Positions 14,401-24,610 of a stretch of 64,000 bases of DNA are shown one piece after another. Position 1 is the stretch's first letter, and each line of letters opens with the position of its first letter. A model generated the notes under the pieces. The model had not been told where the DNA came from. It saw only the letters and a list, made by a program, of their open reading frames with translations, and ran no database searches. A program made the position numbers and the translations under genes. Origin of the DNA: Anaspis maculata. Lineage: Eukaryota; Arthropoda; Insecta; Coleoptera; Scraptiidae. The stretch spans positions 35,952,177-36,016,176 of the forward strand of contig OX421964.1 of assembly GCA_949128115.1 (NCBI GenBank), read 5' to 3'.

Positions 14401-17400
14401 ATTTAGCAAGCAGGTATGATTTTTTTCTTGTTCACCACTTACATGCTATTCTCAATCTATCCAGACAATCGAACTAGTATTTTTCTGCCACTACTTGACA
14501 ATTGGCGTTATGACACTAGTACGTACTTGCTTTGTCAAGCAATTATTTTTAACGAATCATTTATTCAGACAAAAAACCATGTAAAGAAATCGCAGATGAA
14601 GTTGGCTTTCTAAGGGGCCGCTGTCACTGTAAGATTGAAGCTCGTGTCCAGGATATATTCTGAATGGGCGTTGATAGAATTATCATTATTATAAGATGAA
14701 AGAACTGGTGGAAAGGTTTCCACTGACTGAACGAATGTCTTTTCAAATGAAAATAAGTACATACTAGAAGGTGGTAGTTTTATTCAGAAATAGAAGCTGT
14801 AGACACAGTGTTTCGCTATATCATTTTAGCTCTTAAGTACAGCATACCAGACGTGAATTTTCTGTAAAACTATCAAAAGAGTTGTATAGATTTTCAACAA
14901 CATACCTCTGCAGCGGGGAGACATCAAGACATCATCATCATTCTTTCATCTTATGACTAGGTCGACGGTTCTTTAGGAAAAAACATTGTTTATAAATTAA
15001 CATTGAGCTTGCCGAAAGGCGAAAAGAAACCAGCAGGGTTTCGCTATCGTTTGATGTCTCCCGGCTGCAGAGGTATGTTGTTGAAAATCTATACAACTCT
15101 TTTGGTAGTTTTACAGAAAATTCACGTCTGGTATGATGTACTGAAGAGCTGAAATAATATAGCGAAACACTGTGTCTACAGCTTTCATTTCTGAGGAAAA
15201 CTACCACCTTCTAGAATGTACTTTTCATTTGAAAAGTCATTCGTTCCGTCAGTGGAAACTTTTCCACAGTTCTTTCATCTTATGAACTAAGTCGACGGTT
15301 CTTTAAGAAAAAACATTGTTTATAAATTAGTTATTATTATAGCCAACATTCAACCATCCCAAATAAAGGTTCTCCTTTTAAAATCAGTGAATGTGGCTTA
15401 GTTCACTCAAATAGTTCAGCAAATTAGTTGTCAGGGTCCAAAAATTGGTGCATTATTGACAACAAGTGATTCTTGGACACCCGGTGCGGATGTTCATTCT
15501 GTCTCCAAAGTTGATCAACTCAAGTTTTCCATTATCTGCCTTGTCGAGATAAATATCAAAAAACTTCGAGTGAGGTGATGCATAAATCTGTGCAAAATTA
15601 CAACATATTCAACATAGTCTCCTGTTAATTTATTTGAATCTCTGTACCGATTCGAATTAGAAAAATTCGAGGAAAAATTATGAAGTTTATAATGGTTTTC
15701 AACTCATCATTGACTTTTAACTCGTGGGTCACACATTATCTTTACCTTAATCAGGTGCCTTGGCTTTGTTTTTTCCCCGGAAACTTCGTACCTCCCTACC
15801 TAAGTACCTAAGTGTGATGTTTTATCTCGTGCTCATTTTTTTGGAATTTTTCAGCCATCGAAAGAAAGTGCACACTGGCGGGCTCAAATGAAAACACTTG
15901 ACATTATTTTAAGTTCTTATTTCTCATATTCTGAACAGATTTTGAACCAATCTCCTCGAAGGAACTTCGCTAGTCATAGAAGAGAATTTATATTTTATGC
16001 TATTGTAGATCGGGTAGAAAACTCGAATAATACCAATTACTGAATGTAATAAGGGAAAAGAACTACAATAAAAGTAACAGCAGGAGCAGTGATCGAGACA
16101 TGCATGTTTTCTTGTCAGGTTAGTAGAAAATAGGAACTACCTACACGAGGAAAAAAAAATCAAAACCTGAAACGCTTGTAAATCTTGTTGGAAAGTCAAA
16201 GGATAATCTTGTCTTGAGTTGCTTATTTTAGTTTAGATCCGGCAGTATCAACTAGAAGTTTGAAAAGTGTCTCCTAAAATCCAAAGACCTTCCTTACCTA
16301 CCGCCGGTTGCAAGAAAGTCAAATTTGCTCCGGAGTTAATTGGCTTCGGTACCAAAAACGGTATTTAAGCGAAAGACCTTATCCACAGCCTGTTTGGTCT
16401 CCTATTTGATACCATGTTCTTGCAAGCGAAATGTATTTGCTCCGCAGTAAACTTGACTTCCTCGTTTTTGTAACCGGGCATTACAAGTCGATAACAAAGA
16501 AAAGAAATGTATTCGACTTTGAAATTTAGGGTAGGTACGCAGTGAACGAGGTAACATATAATATAGTATAGTTGATCAACATAATATGCTTCTAGCTACT
16601 AGATTCTTCCTCAAGATCAAGTCGACCTGGTTTTGATTGATGAAAATTAGATCGGATTTTATCTAGCTTGGATACTTGATAAAATCCATATACATTGTAC
16701 CTATTTCTCTTTTCTTGGCCATTGCGAATTCAAAGAGTATAACAGGTAAAAAACTGGTTATTTTATCATTGCAGAATCAAAAAAGAGTTCCGGTGCGGCC
16801 GTGCGGCCAACAGCAGTCCGGCCCACCGGGAAATATCTCGGTATCCTTCTTGGCCAGAACTTCCTTCAAACAACAGGCCAGTAACTTATTATAAATAATA
16901 CATACTTTTAAAATACTTTGAACTCGTGAACTCGAGGAAGTCAACCCTTCAAAGTTCCGTTTCAATTCTATTTGGTCAAATTTGGACAAGAAAACATGCG
17001 GGCTCGAAAATTGTCGATTTCATTTACCTGTGCTTCGAGTTGACTGTTGGTATAAGCATTATATGCTATAGCATTAGAACATTCTAAGATTAGAACAATT
17101 GAAAAAGTACGCCCTCTTTTGGGCGCAGGAAAGTAGTGTACATAACTCGCTGGAAAGTGCCCTTCGTGCATTCGTTTAAAAGGCATGTTCTCGGAAATGA
17201 TGGATGTGTTCTTGATTTGCAGGCTGTTGGCTAAAGCCGGCGTGAAGATCAGCCCGGCCGAGTTGCGGGCTCGCGCTTCGCCGACGGGCCCCCGGCGCTC
17301 CGACGTCAAGCTGGACGCTAAGTCTGCATACTCCGGCGGGGGCGCCGCCTCCGAGGCGGGCAGCTCGATATGCGGCGACAACGACCCCGAAGACTTGACG

Positions 17401-18871
17401 ATGGCCCACCAAAGGTACGGAGGCTTTGATTTAGCAATGTCACCACCACCATCAATCCACCACCACAACTCGACTAGCTCTAACTTGCTTCTTAAAACGA
17501 ACAGCAGGTTCAATTCTGTCGGCGGCGGGGGTGGACAGGCACTGGCGGCGAAAAGCATCAGCGACTCGATGGGTCACAATTTGAGCAAAGAGCCGTATCC
17601 GGCGCCGCTGCCTCCACCCGGGGCGCCGCCGGTCACCGGGTCGGCCATCCTGGACACATACTTGCAGGTACGGTATATTTGGAATGGTCAGGGTATTGTC
17701 ACAATCGAATCTTTATTTTTCGAGGTGTTTCAACCTCACGGCTCAATTTCAAGTCACGCGAAGCAAAGCTGCGGCGGAGCAAATTGCCAAAAACAGCGGC
17801 CTGATTGGCTAAAACAAGATATTTGGCTCTATGGCCCATGGTAATTTGACTCAATCCGGACGCGACTTGGAATTGAAATCGAGCCCTTAAAACGATGTTT
17901 TGCGCTTTTGTTTCTGAAATAACTCGAAAGCCTGAAAGTTGAATAGACTTTTAATTTTTTAAATCTTGAACTGCATTTCTAGGAAATTTACTTTTGGAAA
18001 ATTATATGGGCGATATGGGTCCCCTGGCGGCCTCGCTGGTGGCGAAAACACTTTTCTAAACGAACCCTTACATTATTACATGTGTGCTTGAAACTGGCGT
18101 ACAATTTCTTGTCTAATGTTCTTCAGTTCGCGTAAATATTCGGGGGGGGGGGGTATCATATCCACAACTTACGACTCATACAATAACCTACTGGCAAATC
18201 TACGCGAACTGAAGTAAAATAGTCAACAAGAAATATTAGGTACTTCAGTTCTTCAGAATAATGTGAATGCCTAATCGAAAATGTGAGGATTCGCTTAAAG
18301 CAGTGCTTCCGCCACCAGGAGCGTCATTTAGTCGATTTGATTAATTTTTCTGTTTTCGCAAGGAAATTTCCAAAAAATGCTGTCAAATAAGCTTATTGTT
18401 TCAAAGGCTCTCGAGTCTTTTCAAAAACAATAGTGCAAGAGACTGTGGTAGAACAGTAGGAAATTACTCTAAAACAGAAACTATAAAAGCTAACTCAGTT
18501 TCTCCCGGCTATCTTATAATCTAATAAATCCGTCTCATCCGCAGTTCATCAGTGAAAACACCTTGGGGATGGGCATGATGACGGAGCAGCAGGCGGCGGC
18601 GGCCGTGCAGGCCGCCAAGCTGGCGCAGCTGAACGCCATGGGTCTGGACAACACCTCACAGCAGCGCTTCATCGAAAAAATGCAGCAAATGCAGCATAGC
18701 GAAATGATGCTGAAACGTTCGGACGAGATTCGCAGAAACGATGCCGACCACTTTGTCAACCACGACAGAGATAAGGACAAAGACAACGAGGAGCCCGACT
18801 CCTCTGGCGGGGAAGAGGACGACTACAGCGATGACGAAGCTGAACCGGAAGCCGTCAAAGCCGGCGACTGA
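5260..18871 (+). CDS. ab: abrupt BTB/C2H2 transcription factor (3' part, canonical isoform)
   Basis: Abrupt is a nuclear BTB-zinc-finger transcription factor. In Drosophila it controls dendrite morphogenesis, motor axon targeting and other timed developmental decisions. Joining 5260-5469, 5529-5742, 6295-6351, 14137-14413, 17223-17667 and 18545-18871 gives 1530 nt: 509 codons and a TGA. Every junction is GT-AG with matching phase (0, 1, 1, 2, 0). Recognised conserved blocks in order: ESLLGQALE, GEDSNSSDT, GLLPGPSG, two C2H2 fingers, STKDLPVLPMP, LLAKAGVKISPAELRARASP, LDTYLQFI and a C-terminal acidic tail. The N-terminal BTB exon is outside the window. Drosophila Abrupt is about 900 aa, so the missing part is plausible. 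Identity comes from my recollection of the Drosophila protein, not from a search. Confidence 0.93.
5529..5742 (+). CDS. ab: abrupt exon: Ser/Asp-rich linker
   Basis: Acceptor TTGCAG, donor G|GTGAGA. It encodes the acidic, serine-rich linker containing STGEDSNSSDT, SDHGD and PSFPGALLGLQ, matching the corresponding linker of Abrupt. Entry is phase 0 and exit phase 1. The segment probably functions as flexible, low-complexity linker; no domain is present. Confidence 0.9.
6295..6351 (+). CDS. ab: abrupt microexon: GLLPGPSG block
   Basis: A 57-nt exon (acceptor TTTCTAG, donor G|GTAAGC) encoding GLGGLLPGPSGMHNNTDSF, the conserved block just before the fingers in Abrupt. It enters and leaves in phase 1, so its donor can be joined to any of three downstream phase-1 acceptors (11903, 13576, 14137). 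This makes it the branch point for alternative zinc-finger choice. Confidence 0.9.
6352..11902 (+). other. ab: abrupt intron before the alternative finger exons
   Basis: A 5.55 kb intron segment. Apart from the inverted tandem-repeat structure at 10251-11033, I see no exon, RNA gene or recognisable mobile element. Open frames here are short and show no protein family signature. Confidence 0.6.
10251..11033. repeat. Foldback element whose arms are ~20-bp tandem repeats
   Basis: From about 10262 to 10562 there are some 14 head-to-tail degenerate copies of a 20-21 bp unit, of the form (T/A)CAATTGTAGTTCAGAAAG. From about 10777 to 11020 the reverse complement unit occurs some 12 times. The whole is bounded by CTACACCTTTTCCAG and its reverse complement at about 11020-11033. 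The ~200 bp centre is unique. No coding capacity is evident. Confidence 0.85.
11903..12144 (+). CDS. ab: abrupt alternative terminal exon A (C2H2 pair)
   Basis: A strong pyrimidine tract and acceptor (CTGTTGTTACAG) precede 80 codons and a TGA. In phase 1 it continues directly from the 6295-6351 exon. It encodes two C-x2-C-x12-H-x4-H fingers: CQHCGRLYSNVSNLKQH...H, then CDMCGKKCKTNHYLINH...H. A short tail ending NDHFHY follows. These finger residues differ from the canonical pair, so DNA specificity should differ. The exon is GC-rich compared with its surroundings. A possible poly(A) signal AATAAA lies at 13181-13186. Whether Drosophila ab has an orthologous exon is not known to me. The splice form is inferred, not observed. 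Confidence 0.82.
12145..13575 (+). other. Possible 3'UTR of isoform A, then intron
   Basis: There is no coding signal between the two alternative finger exons. AATAAA at 13181-13186 could end an isoform-A transcript about 1.0 kb after its stop. The rest is unremarkable AT-rich sequence. Confidence 0.4.
13576..13865 (+). CDS. ab: abrupt alternative terminal exon B (C2H2 pair)
   Basis: This exon also has a phase-1 acceptor (GGCATTCCAG; a weaker alternative is AAAAG at 13550-13551, also phase 1), giving 96 codons and a TAG. It encodes finger one, CPLC-x12-HIDEH, and finger two, CPVTECGKRF...H-x4-H (C-x4-C-x12-H-x4-H), then a short basic tail IKWSL. The frame is open across the exon and the finger spacing is canonical. 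It is a second alternative to the canonical fingers. Only about 270 bp separate its stop from the canonical exon acceptor, and I see no AATAAA there, so 3'-end formation is unclear. Confidence 0.78.
14137..14413 (+). CDS. ab: abrupt canonical zinc-finger exon
   Basis: Acceptor GATTACAG in phase 1 and donor AG|GTATGA in phase 2. It encodes VSRRSLDMMRVRATDPRPC and the two canonical fingers, CPKCGKIYRSAHTLRTH...H and CVLCGTVAKSRNSLHSH...H. The Abrupt-specific block GISTKDLPVLPMPAPFDP follows. This stretch is nearly identical to Drosophila Abrupt as I recall it and is the main basis for naming the gene. The fingers bind DNA in the nucleus. Confidence 0.95.
14414..17222 (+). other. ab: abrupt intron
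   Basis: A 2.8 kb intron. It contains a foldback repeat (14691-15330) and, at 16775-16880, a GC-rich 106-bp stretch bounded by an AG acceptor-like and a GTAACT donor-like site, discussed as a finding. No other gene is supported. Confidence 0.7.
14691..15330. repeat. Foldback repeat within abrupt intron
   Basis: The arm at about 14691-14935 is the reverse complement of about 15047-15284; both contain AGAAGGTGGTAGTTTT and GTAGACACAGTGTTTCGCTAT. A ~60 bp stretch with GTCGACGGTTCTTTA at about 14940-15000 is repeated directly at about 15270-15330. No TIR or target duplication could be fixed. Confidence 0.7.
17223..17667 (+). CDS. ab: abrupt exon: LLAKAGVKISPAELRARASP region
   Basis: Acceptor TTGATTTGCAG, donor CAG|GTACGG. 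It begins with the Abrupt hallmark LLAKAGVKISPAELRARASP, then passes through gly/ser-rich and DPEDLT-containing low-complexity sequence to ILDTYLQ. DPEDLT and LDTYLQ match the Drosophila protein. Entry is phase 2 and exit phase 0. The exon is GC-rich, which creates a long antisense open frame that is not a gene. Confidence 0.93.
18545..18871 (+). CDS. ab: abrupt last coding exon
   Basis: Acceptor TCATCCGCAG. It opens FISENTLGMGMMTEQQAAAA, the counterpart of the FITENTFGMGMSQEQAAAAA segment in Drosophila. KLAQLNAMG, a Gln/Met-rich helix and a highly acidic C-terminus (GEEDDYSDDEAEPE) follow, then TGA at 18869-18871. The acidic tail matches the end of Abrupt. The preceding intron (17668-18544) holds no recognisable feature. 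Confidence 0.93.
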   Translation, partial: FISENTLGMGMMTEQQAAAAVQAAKLAQLNAMGLDNTSQQRFIEKMQQMQHSEMMLKRSDEIRRNDADHFVNHDRDKDKDNEEPDSSGGEEDDYSDDEAEPEAVKAGD

Positions 18872-19660
18872 GAGGCAACAGACACGCGCTAGGATTAAGC
18901 TGTTTTAGAATTTTTAAGTGTGATGGTCGTTTCTTTGCACCGTTACACAAGGTACAGAGACAGGGGGACAGGGCCGAGGTCTTTTCTGTCGCTCGCAACT
19001 TCTTCTGAATGAACAGATTTTCGTTGCAGTGAAGCATTGCCTGACGACTATGCACTTCGCACAAATCTTGATGAGTTTTGCTAAGTTTTGTTTGCGTTTG
19101 AATTTATCCTTAGTAACTATTCATTTGAATCACAGAACTTGAAAGTCACTAATTGTAACTAGAAAAAAAACTCAAACTGTAACTAAAAAAAAAAACTCAA
19201 AGGTACAGTGAGACGTCCAAAATGGTAATCATGATGGCCTTCTCAATGTGCTACTTTTTTGGCCTTTATTTTTTTTCCAATTGGCCTTCATAATTTGCTA
19301 CTTCGGGTAGGTAAAAAAATACCCAGAGCAAACGTTTTCATAGTGATCAATTGATCATCCACAATTTTGATTGTAAGAAAACGGTAGTAACGTTATGTGC
19401 TTGTCTTTGAAAAAATTTGATTTGTTACTTGTGTCTTCATGTGAGCAGAATCTGATACTACAGTTATTTTTGTTTACATTTACAATAAGTAAAAAAAAAC
19501 TTGAGCGACGATAGGCCTGCAAAATTTACAAAAATCAAAAACTGGCACCTTGTGAAACGTGTAGAGATAGATGACCCTTGTAAAAAAAAAACAAACAAAA
19601 TCAGTCGCCGCCACTCTTGCCAAGTATCATTCAATTTTAATACTCATTTATTCCATCCAA

Positions 19661-19668
19661 CTACCTCA
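19661..19668 (+). promoter_or_regulatory. let-7 seed match 1 (CTACCTCA)
   Basis: A perfect 8-mer complementary to the let-7 seed, preceded by A so that nine bases pair. let-7 repression of abrupt through its 3'UTR is established in Drosophila. The upstream TTCCATCC is repeated before site 2. Confidence 0.8.
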
Positions 19669-19773
19669 GTTTTTTATCTCATTATAATATATTTATTACG
19701 TATTACATTTCCTCTTATAGCAAAAGTGTCTCTTGTCACTATGTGCTGTAATAATACTAAAAATTCCATCCGT

Positions 19774-19781
19774 CTACCTCA
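19774..19781 (+). promoter_or_regulatory. let-7 seed match 2 (CTACCTCA)
   Basis: A second perfect 8-mer, 113 bp after the first and again preceded by ATTCCATCC. Confidence 0.8.
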
Positions 19782-21358
19782 AAAATAGTGTGTAGTAGGT
19801 TACGAGTGCAAGATAATAAGGGTTTTCAAGTGTATACGGTAATATTTAGATCAAATAGTACTATATTATTGAAAATTTATATGATAATAGTAATAATAAT
19901 GGACTACGTTGCATAATCGATGTTTTTAGGCTGTTGTGTAGAGGCTTGTGCCGGGTTGGATGTAATTCATAACAAACATGCAAAAAAATATAATAGAAAC
20001 TGGAAATACTCGCAGCAACGGGTCCTAGATTGATTTTTGGGTTTTTAAGACATGAGCTCTCTGCTCACGGTCCACTTATTCTATCCAGGTGAAAATGGTA
20101 CAAAAGCCTTTTTGCCTTTGCGCGTTGTCATCATCAGTATTTTTGTACTCAGATATATTGCAGACTTTGAGAATTTCTTAATTTTATAGATGCTTCCACA
20201 AAAAAATGCTTCCCGTTATAAAGCAATTCGTAGCTGTGTAACAATCAACTGTACATATAATACTCATTCATATGTAGAGCTCTCTTTCTCAGGATATTCG
20301 GATATATCACAAACTCGCTGAAGTACAAAATGTTTTGTGTTGTTGTGTAACTCACTTCAGGGAATTTCTCAGTACTTGCCAATAATCAGTATCAAATTTA
20401 TTTTGTTATTATAATAGTCATATATAATCAGTGATAACTTGTCAGGTGAATATTATACTCCTACTACTACTATTACTTACATAGAAAATATCAATCAGGT
20501 TTATCATCCAGTCATTTAGAAATAAATCATCCTCATCTCAGTCATTAGGTTTAAGGTGGAATAGTGCTTCTACATTTTACTAGAATTTAGCCTTCCAGAA
20601 ACCCTACTTCCGTACTTAAGCGTTTTCCCCAGTACATTGGTAGTTCTTCCATTTATTTATATAATATACAAGATGCAATAGTATTTTGTCAGTAGGTACT
20701 TATTTTGATATTATTATTAATACCTCGCATATTCATGCTTGTCGCTATAAGGAGAGTAGTTCGTTGTTTCCGGTGGAGTAATAATCATTGTTAAATGTTC
20801 ATAATAGGATCGCTTGCGTTCAAAGACATAGGAGTATAATAAAGAAAAAAACATAGCAAATAGGTATAGCGATAGCACTCGAATAGAGGTCATTGTTAAT
20901 TATTGAATAAGATTTTTAGCATTTAGAGAGTTGTTAAATGCAAATACTTGAATGTATACCATTTTTAAGGAACAAGCACCACTAACTTTACCCCTCAGTG
21001 GACGCTATATTATACTGTTTTTGAGCAAAACACAAAGAGCTTGTATACTACCGTTCCTATAACTGGGAACTGAAGAATATTTTTATGGTGCTTTTTGTTT
21101 TTGAAGAACAGAACTATGTTATTAATTGTAAATAGCCCCCTTCCCCCATATTTCTTGTTAACACGTTATACCCTTTGTGACGTTTCAATTTTAAAAGCAT
21201 TAAGCCATTGTACATATTTTTTTAATTTTATTCTATAGAAAATTGCAAATAATAACTTTTAAGGCAAATAAGTGTAAGATTTAACTTCTCAGTTTTAACA
21301 CTCCGTTGTGATGTTAGTATTATTTTGATATTGTTGTTTTTTTTTCACGTTTCACTAG

Positions 21359-21366
21359 CTACCTCA
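21359..21366 (+). promoter_or_regulatory. let-7 seed match 3 (CTACCTCA)
   Basis: A third perfect 8-mer in the distal half of the 3'UTR. The base before it is G, which can wobble-pair with let-7 position 9. Confidence 0.75.
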
Positions 21367-22111
21367 TTTTTTACAATAATCTCAGAAATGACATTGCAGA
21401 TCTCTCTATATTGCAACAATAATACTGGTATTTTTTGTACTTAAAGAAACAAAATATCAAAAAAATATTTTTTAGTTTGTAAACTGTATATATACATTGT
21501 TTTATATATATATTATATTAGAGTTTGCATAAAAAGAAGAGTATTTGTGAGATCCTTGACGGGATTATGGCGAGCTTATTTAAGTGTGCAGTGCCATACA
21601 TTTAAGACAAACAAAAATGGCTTCTTCTAAGAGAAAGAGAGAGCCATTCACTGTGTTTTATATATTGTAGGACTCTACAGCAGTCGTTAAGAAATGCAAA
21701 TAAACCGGAGTAATGGTTCCTAATTTAGTACGGTTCCTCAACAATAGTGTTTCCTTCTCCACGTTATTGTAAACTATAATAAACCACATTGATCCGTGTC
21801 AGCTCAGGAGTCTGAATTATTGTGTAAATTATTGTATTGTTGAGGGACTGGGTGCCTTCAGAAAATAATTTACCAGCCGCTCGCATCCACCAAAACGGAT
21901 GCGAAGCGCGCTGAACAGAGTTCCTAACATAACTCCTTTACGAGAGAGGTGAAAATACATTTTAAACAAATAACTTGTAACTTTTATATAGCGTAGTGAA
22001 CCGTTGACACCGAAATATAGTTTTGCTAAAACGGCAGAATCGTATATACACTATATTATTATAATGAAATAGGTGTATGTGTAAGAGTATATAAACTGAT
22101 AGGTATACCTA

Positions 22112-22117
22112 AATAAA
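22112..22117 (+). terminator. Distal poly(A) signal of abrupt
   Basis: AATAAA followed within 30 bp by a GT/T-rich element. It is the last well-formed signal before clearly intergenic repeats. An earlier AATAAA at about 21695 could give a shorter UTR that still keeps all three let-7 sites. Confidence 0.5.
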
Positions 22118-22642
22118 AAAAAATACGCAATGCCCCCCCAATGTGTCTTTTCATTATTTGCATTTCTTCTTCGTTTTTATTATAGGACATTATAAAACGC
22201 GTTATTATTGTATTTATGTTGTACTTAAAGTGCTGATTGAGTGAAAGAAGAAAGGAATGAAGATATTTTATTTTTGAGATTTTTATCGTTAAATGTACGT
22301 TTCTTTGTTTTTCTTTCGATTTAAAATGTTCCTAATATTTAAGTTTAGGTAACGTTAAGTTTTCATTTGTCCTTGTTTAATAACTAGAGGTAGGTGCAAT
22401 AAGATCAACACAATTAGTGACATTAAAGATTAAACAACTTGCCATATTATATATTATTATTATTATGATTATTATTATTATTATTATTAATTGATTGTGT
22501 ATTGCTTGGGAATCATTTTACATAATAATAAATTAATACTGAATATTTCCATCTTCATTTCCAACATTTTATCAAAATATTAATTGCTAGAAGATAGAGA
22601 ACTCGGTAGAGACTTACAATTGCCCAACTTCTTGTCCTTATA

Positions 22643-22700
22643 ATGATGGATTCATGCATGGAAATTTAAAATTCAAAATTTCCATGCATGAATCCACCAT
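22643..22700. repeat. 25-bp-stem hairpin
   Basis: Bases 22648-22667 are the exact reverse complement of 22676-22695, with an 8-nt loop. The stem extends five more pairs outward with one mismatch. It contains CATGCATG in both arms. It may be a tiny MITE remnant or a transcribed hairpin. Confidence 0.7.
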
Positions 22701-23637
22701 AAACCGACCTAAAATGATGGATAAAAAGACCTTTATTTAGTCATAAGACTCGTAAGTATATACCACCAGAAAGAGCCAAGAGTTTTTTTTATCAAGTGAG
22801 AATAATATATTCCATATTGAGGCGGGAAATGCATCATTACTGCTGAGGGCAAAGAGACTCTCCAGGCTATGCATGTACCGTCGAAAGTGTATACGATTAT
22901 ATTTAAATTATCCCACCAAATAGAATCTGAATTGTAATAGCAATTAAGGGTAATAATAACACCCCAGGTCGATGTCGTACTTTCCTAAGACCCTAAGAGC
23001 CTCCGGTCCGAGGCATAACGCCCATGGTGACTTCAACGTTTTACGCCATACTTGCATGGGCCGCAACTATACTTCTTTTTATCTATACATCTTTTACACT
23101 ATACTGCTCTGATGGACTACTATTCTATAGTACGTTTAACCCTAGTGTGATTCTAGTGAGCTGTGATTTACCGAATTTCTCCTTTACAAATGCGTCGCGT
23201 TGCGATACTTTCCCAGCCAACTAGAATCATACCAGGATTGAACATCCTATAACACGCAAGAATTCTTTCGGCCAGGTCAAACATCACCTCTAAATCAGCT
23301 CACATCTGAGATCTGAATGCCATGGTTACGTGTCATGTTTATAAAAAAAATAAAAATTTGCAAAATGCAAACACTTTGTGGTCAGGTGGAAATGGAGCAA
23401 GACCATACTGTGCCAGAGAGTGTCCTGATGAGAGCTGCGAAAGCTGTCGAAGGAATCGTACTGAAAAAATCAAGATCTATCTACGAAAAAGAATACTCTC
23501 ATTCTGAACAATTGATTGAGGAAAATTCGGTGAAGATTACAAATGATTGCTGGCTCACTTCCAGGAATTGGTGAATATGTTTTTATTATGTAGGTGCCAT
23601 TTTCATTGCATATTATTGTATTCCTTACAGTCTAATA

Positions 23638-23769
23638 GTGCGATTCTGTAAAAAATAACATTCTATAAAAGCTCTGTTATGTAAAAAATCCTGTCAGCCA
23701 TTGGCTGTTGCCTAGGTAATAACAGCGCAACAGAGCGTTTATGGAATGTAATTTTTTAGAGAATCGCAC
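23638..23769. mobile_element. 132-bp palindromic MITE
   Basis: Ends GTGCGATTCT and AGAATCGCAC (imperfect), with arms continuing through TGTAAAAAATAACATTC and its complement. AACAGAGC/GCTCTGTT pairs further in. Non-coding. Confidence 0.75.
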
Positions 23770-23800
23770 CATAAATCATTCTGACTAAATCCTTGATGTA

Positions 23801-24055
23801 AAAATGTCTCAAAAGTACTTATACTATTGGATCAAAATAATTGAGAGTGGCTCATTCACATCCACAGTGGGTGTACACTGTGTAAGTGAACACTTGGAGC
23901 GTGGATAACTAAGAGTGACTCATGCTTTCCATCCTAGTTCCACGTCTTCGCCGCAACGCTCCAAGTGTTCACTTACTCACTCACACCCACTGTGGGTGTG
24001 AATATGACTCACTCTCAATTATTCCGATCCAATAGTATACCTACTGAGACATTTT
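23801..24055. mobile_element. 255-bp palindromic MITE
   Basis: AAAATGTCTC at 23801 is mirrored by GAGACATTTT at 24046. The arms continue through TACTATTGGATC and TTGAGAGTG, and inner stems repeat CCACAGTGGGTGT and AGTGAACACTTGGAGCGT in inverted form. Non-coding. Confidence 0.8.
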
Positions 24056-24524
24056 CACAATTGCAGGCATTTTTTAAACAAAATCAGGAAGACTATCATA
24101 AACCGAAGAAACCTCTTTTTTGAAGTTCTTCTCTCAAAAATTCTCTCTTGTGGACAAGTTCTCACGTTTCTGATAAAGGAAACACCTGATGGATCGTACA
24201 CGTACCTACCTATTGATATTGAACAAGGTGACGTGAAAGAATTTAATGCTACACCTAATAAATAAGTACCTATTTGCTGTCCGTGCTACCTATCATACTC
24301 CGTGACTTTGTGAAAACGGGAGAAATCTTCAGCAAATGATATTTGTGCGTGAGATAGCCCAAACCAACTGTCTGAGTCAAAATCATAGTTATAAACCTTG
24401 GACAATGATGGAACTGGAACTACAAAACATTTTTTTTTTAAATTTAATTGTCTTATTTTACGAGGCGGCATTCAGCTATAAGCTGCTCTACCATGCAACC
24501 TCGGGGACAGCACAAAATTTCCAT

Positions 24525-24610
24525 GGATGAAGTAGGATTCGAACCCACACAGGGCAGCGCGAATGGTTTGGCTAGCCATCACCTGTACCACTCGGCTACC
24601 ACCGCTCAAC
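24525..24610 (-). repeat. tRNA-derived SINE head or tRNA pseudogene
   Basis: On the minus strand the sequence runs GAGCGGTGGTAGCCGAGTGG ... GTGGGTTCGAATCCTAC. This gives a pol III A-box-like TGGTAGCCGAGTGG and a B box GGTTCGAATCC, with a T-stem that pairs and a long variable region as in class II tRNAs. The 5' and 3' ends do not form an acceptor stem and the anticodon loop is oversized, so it is not a functional tRNA. Confidence 0.6.

Larger units (their letters stand above)
18872..22130 (+). other. ab: abrupt 3'UTR (about 3.2 kb)
   Basis: AT-rich sequence without genes follows the stop. AATAAA hexamers occur at several points, including about 20838, 21695 and 22112-22117. The last is followed by a T/GT-rich stretch (ATGTGTCTTTTC) and is the best distal end. 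Three let-7 8-mer sites and TGTACATA / TGTAAATA Pumilio-type motifs (about 20250, 21127, 21208) lie inside it, which fits a post-transcriptionally controlled gene. UTR limits are inferred. Confidence 0.65.

Noticed and set aside
16968..17558. 196-codon open frame on the minus strand
   Set aside because: It is antisense to the GC-rich abrupt exon 17223-17667, whose frame has family identity and phased splice sites. The antisense frame lacks any signature.
24525..24610. Possible class II tRNA on minus
   Set aside because: The T arm pairs but no 7-bp acceptor stem is possible and the anticodon loop is too large.
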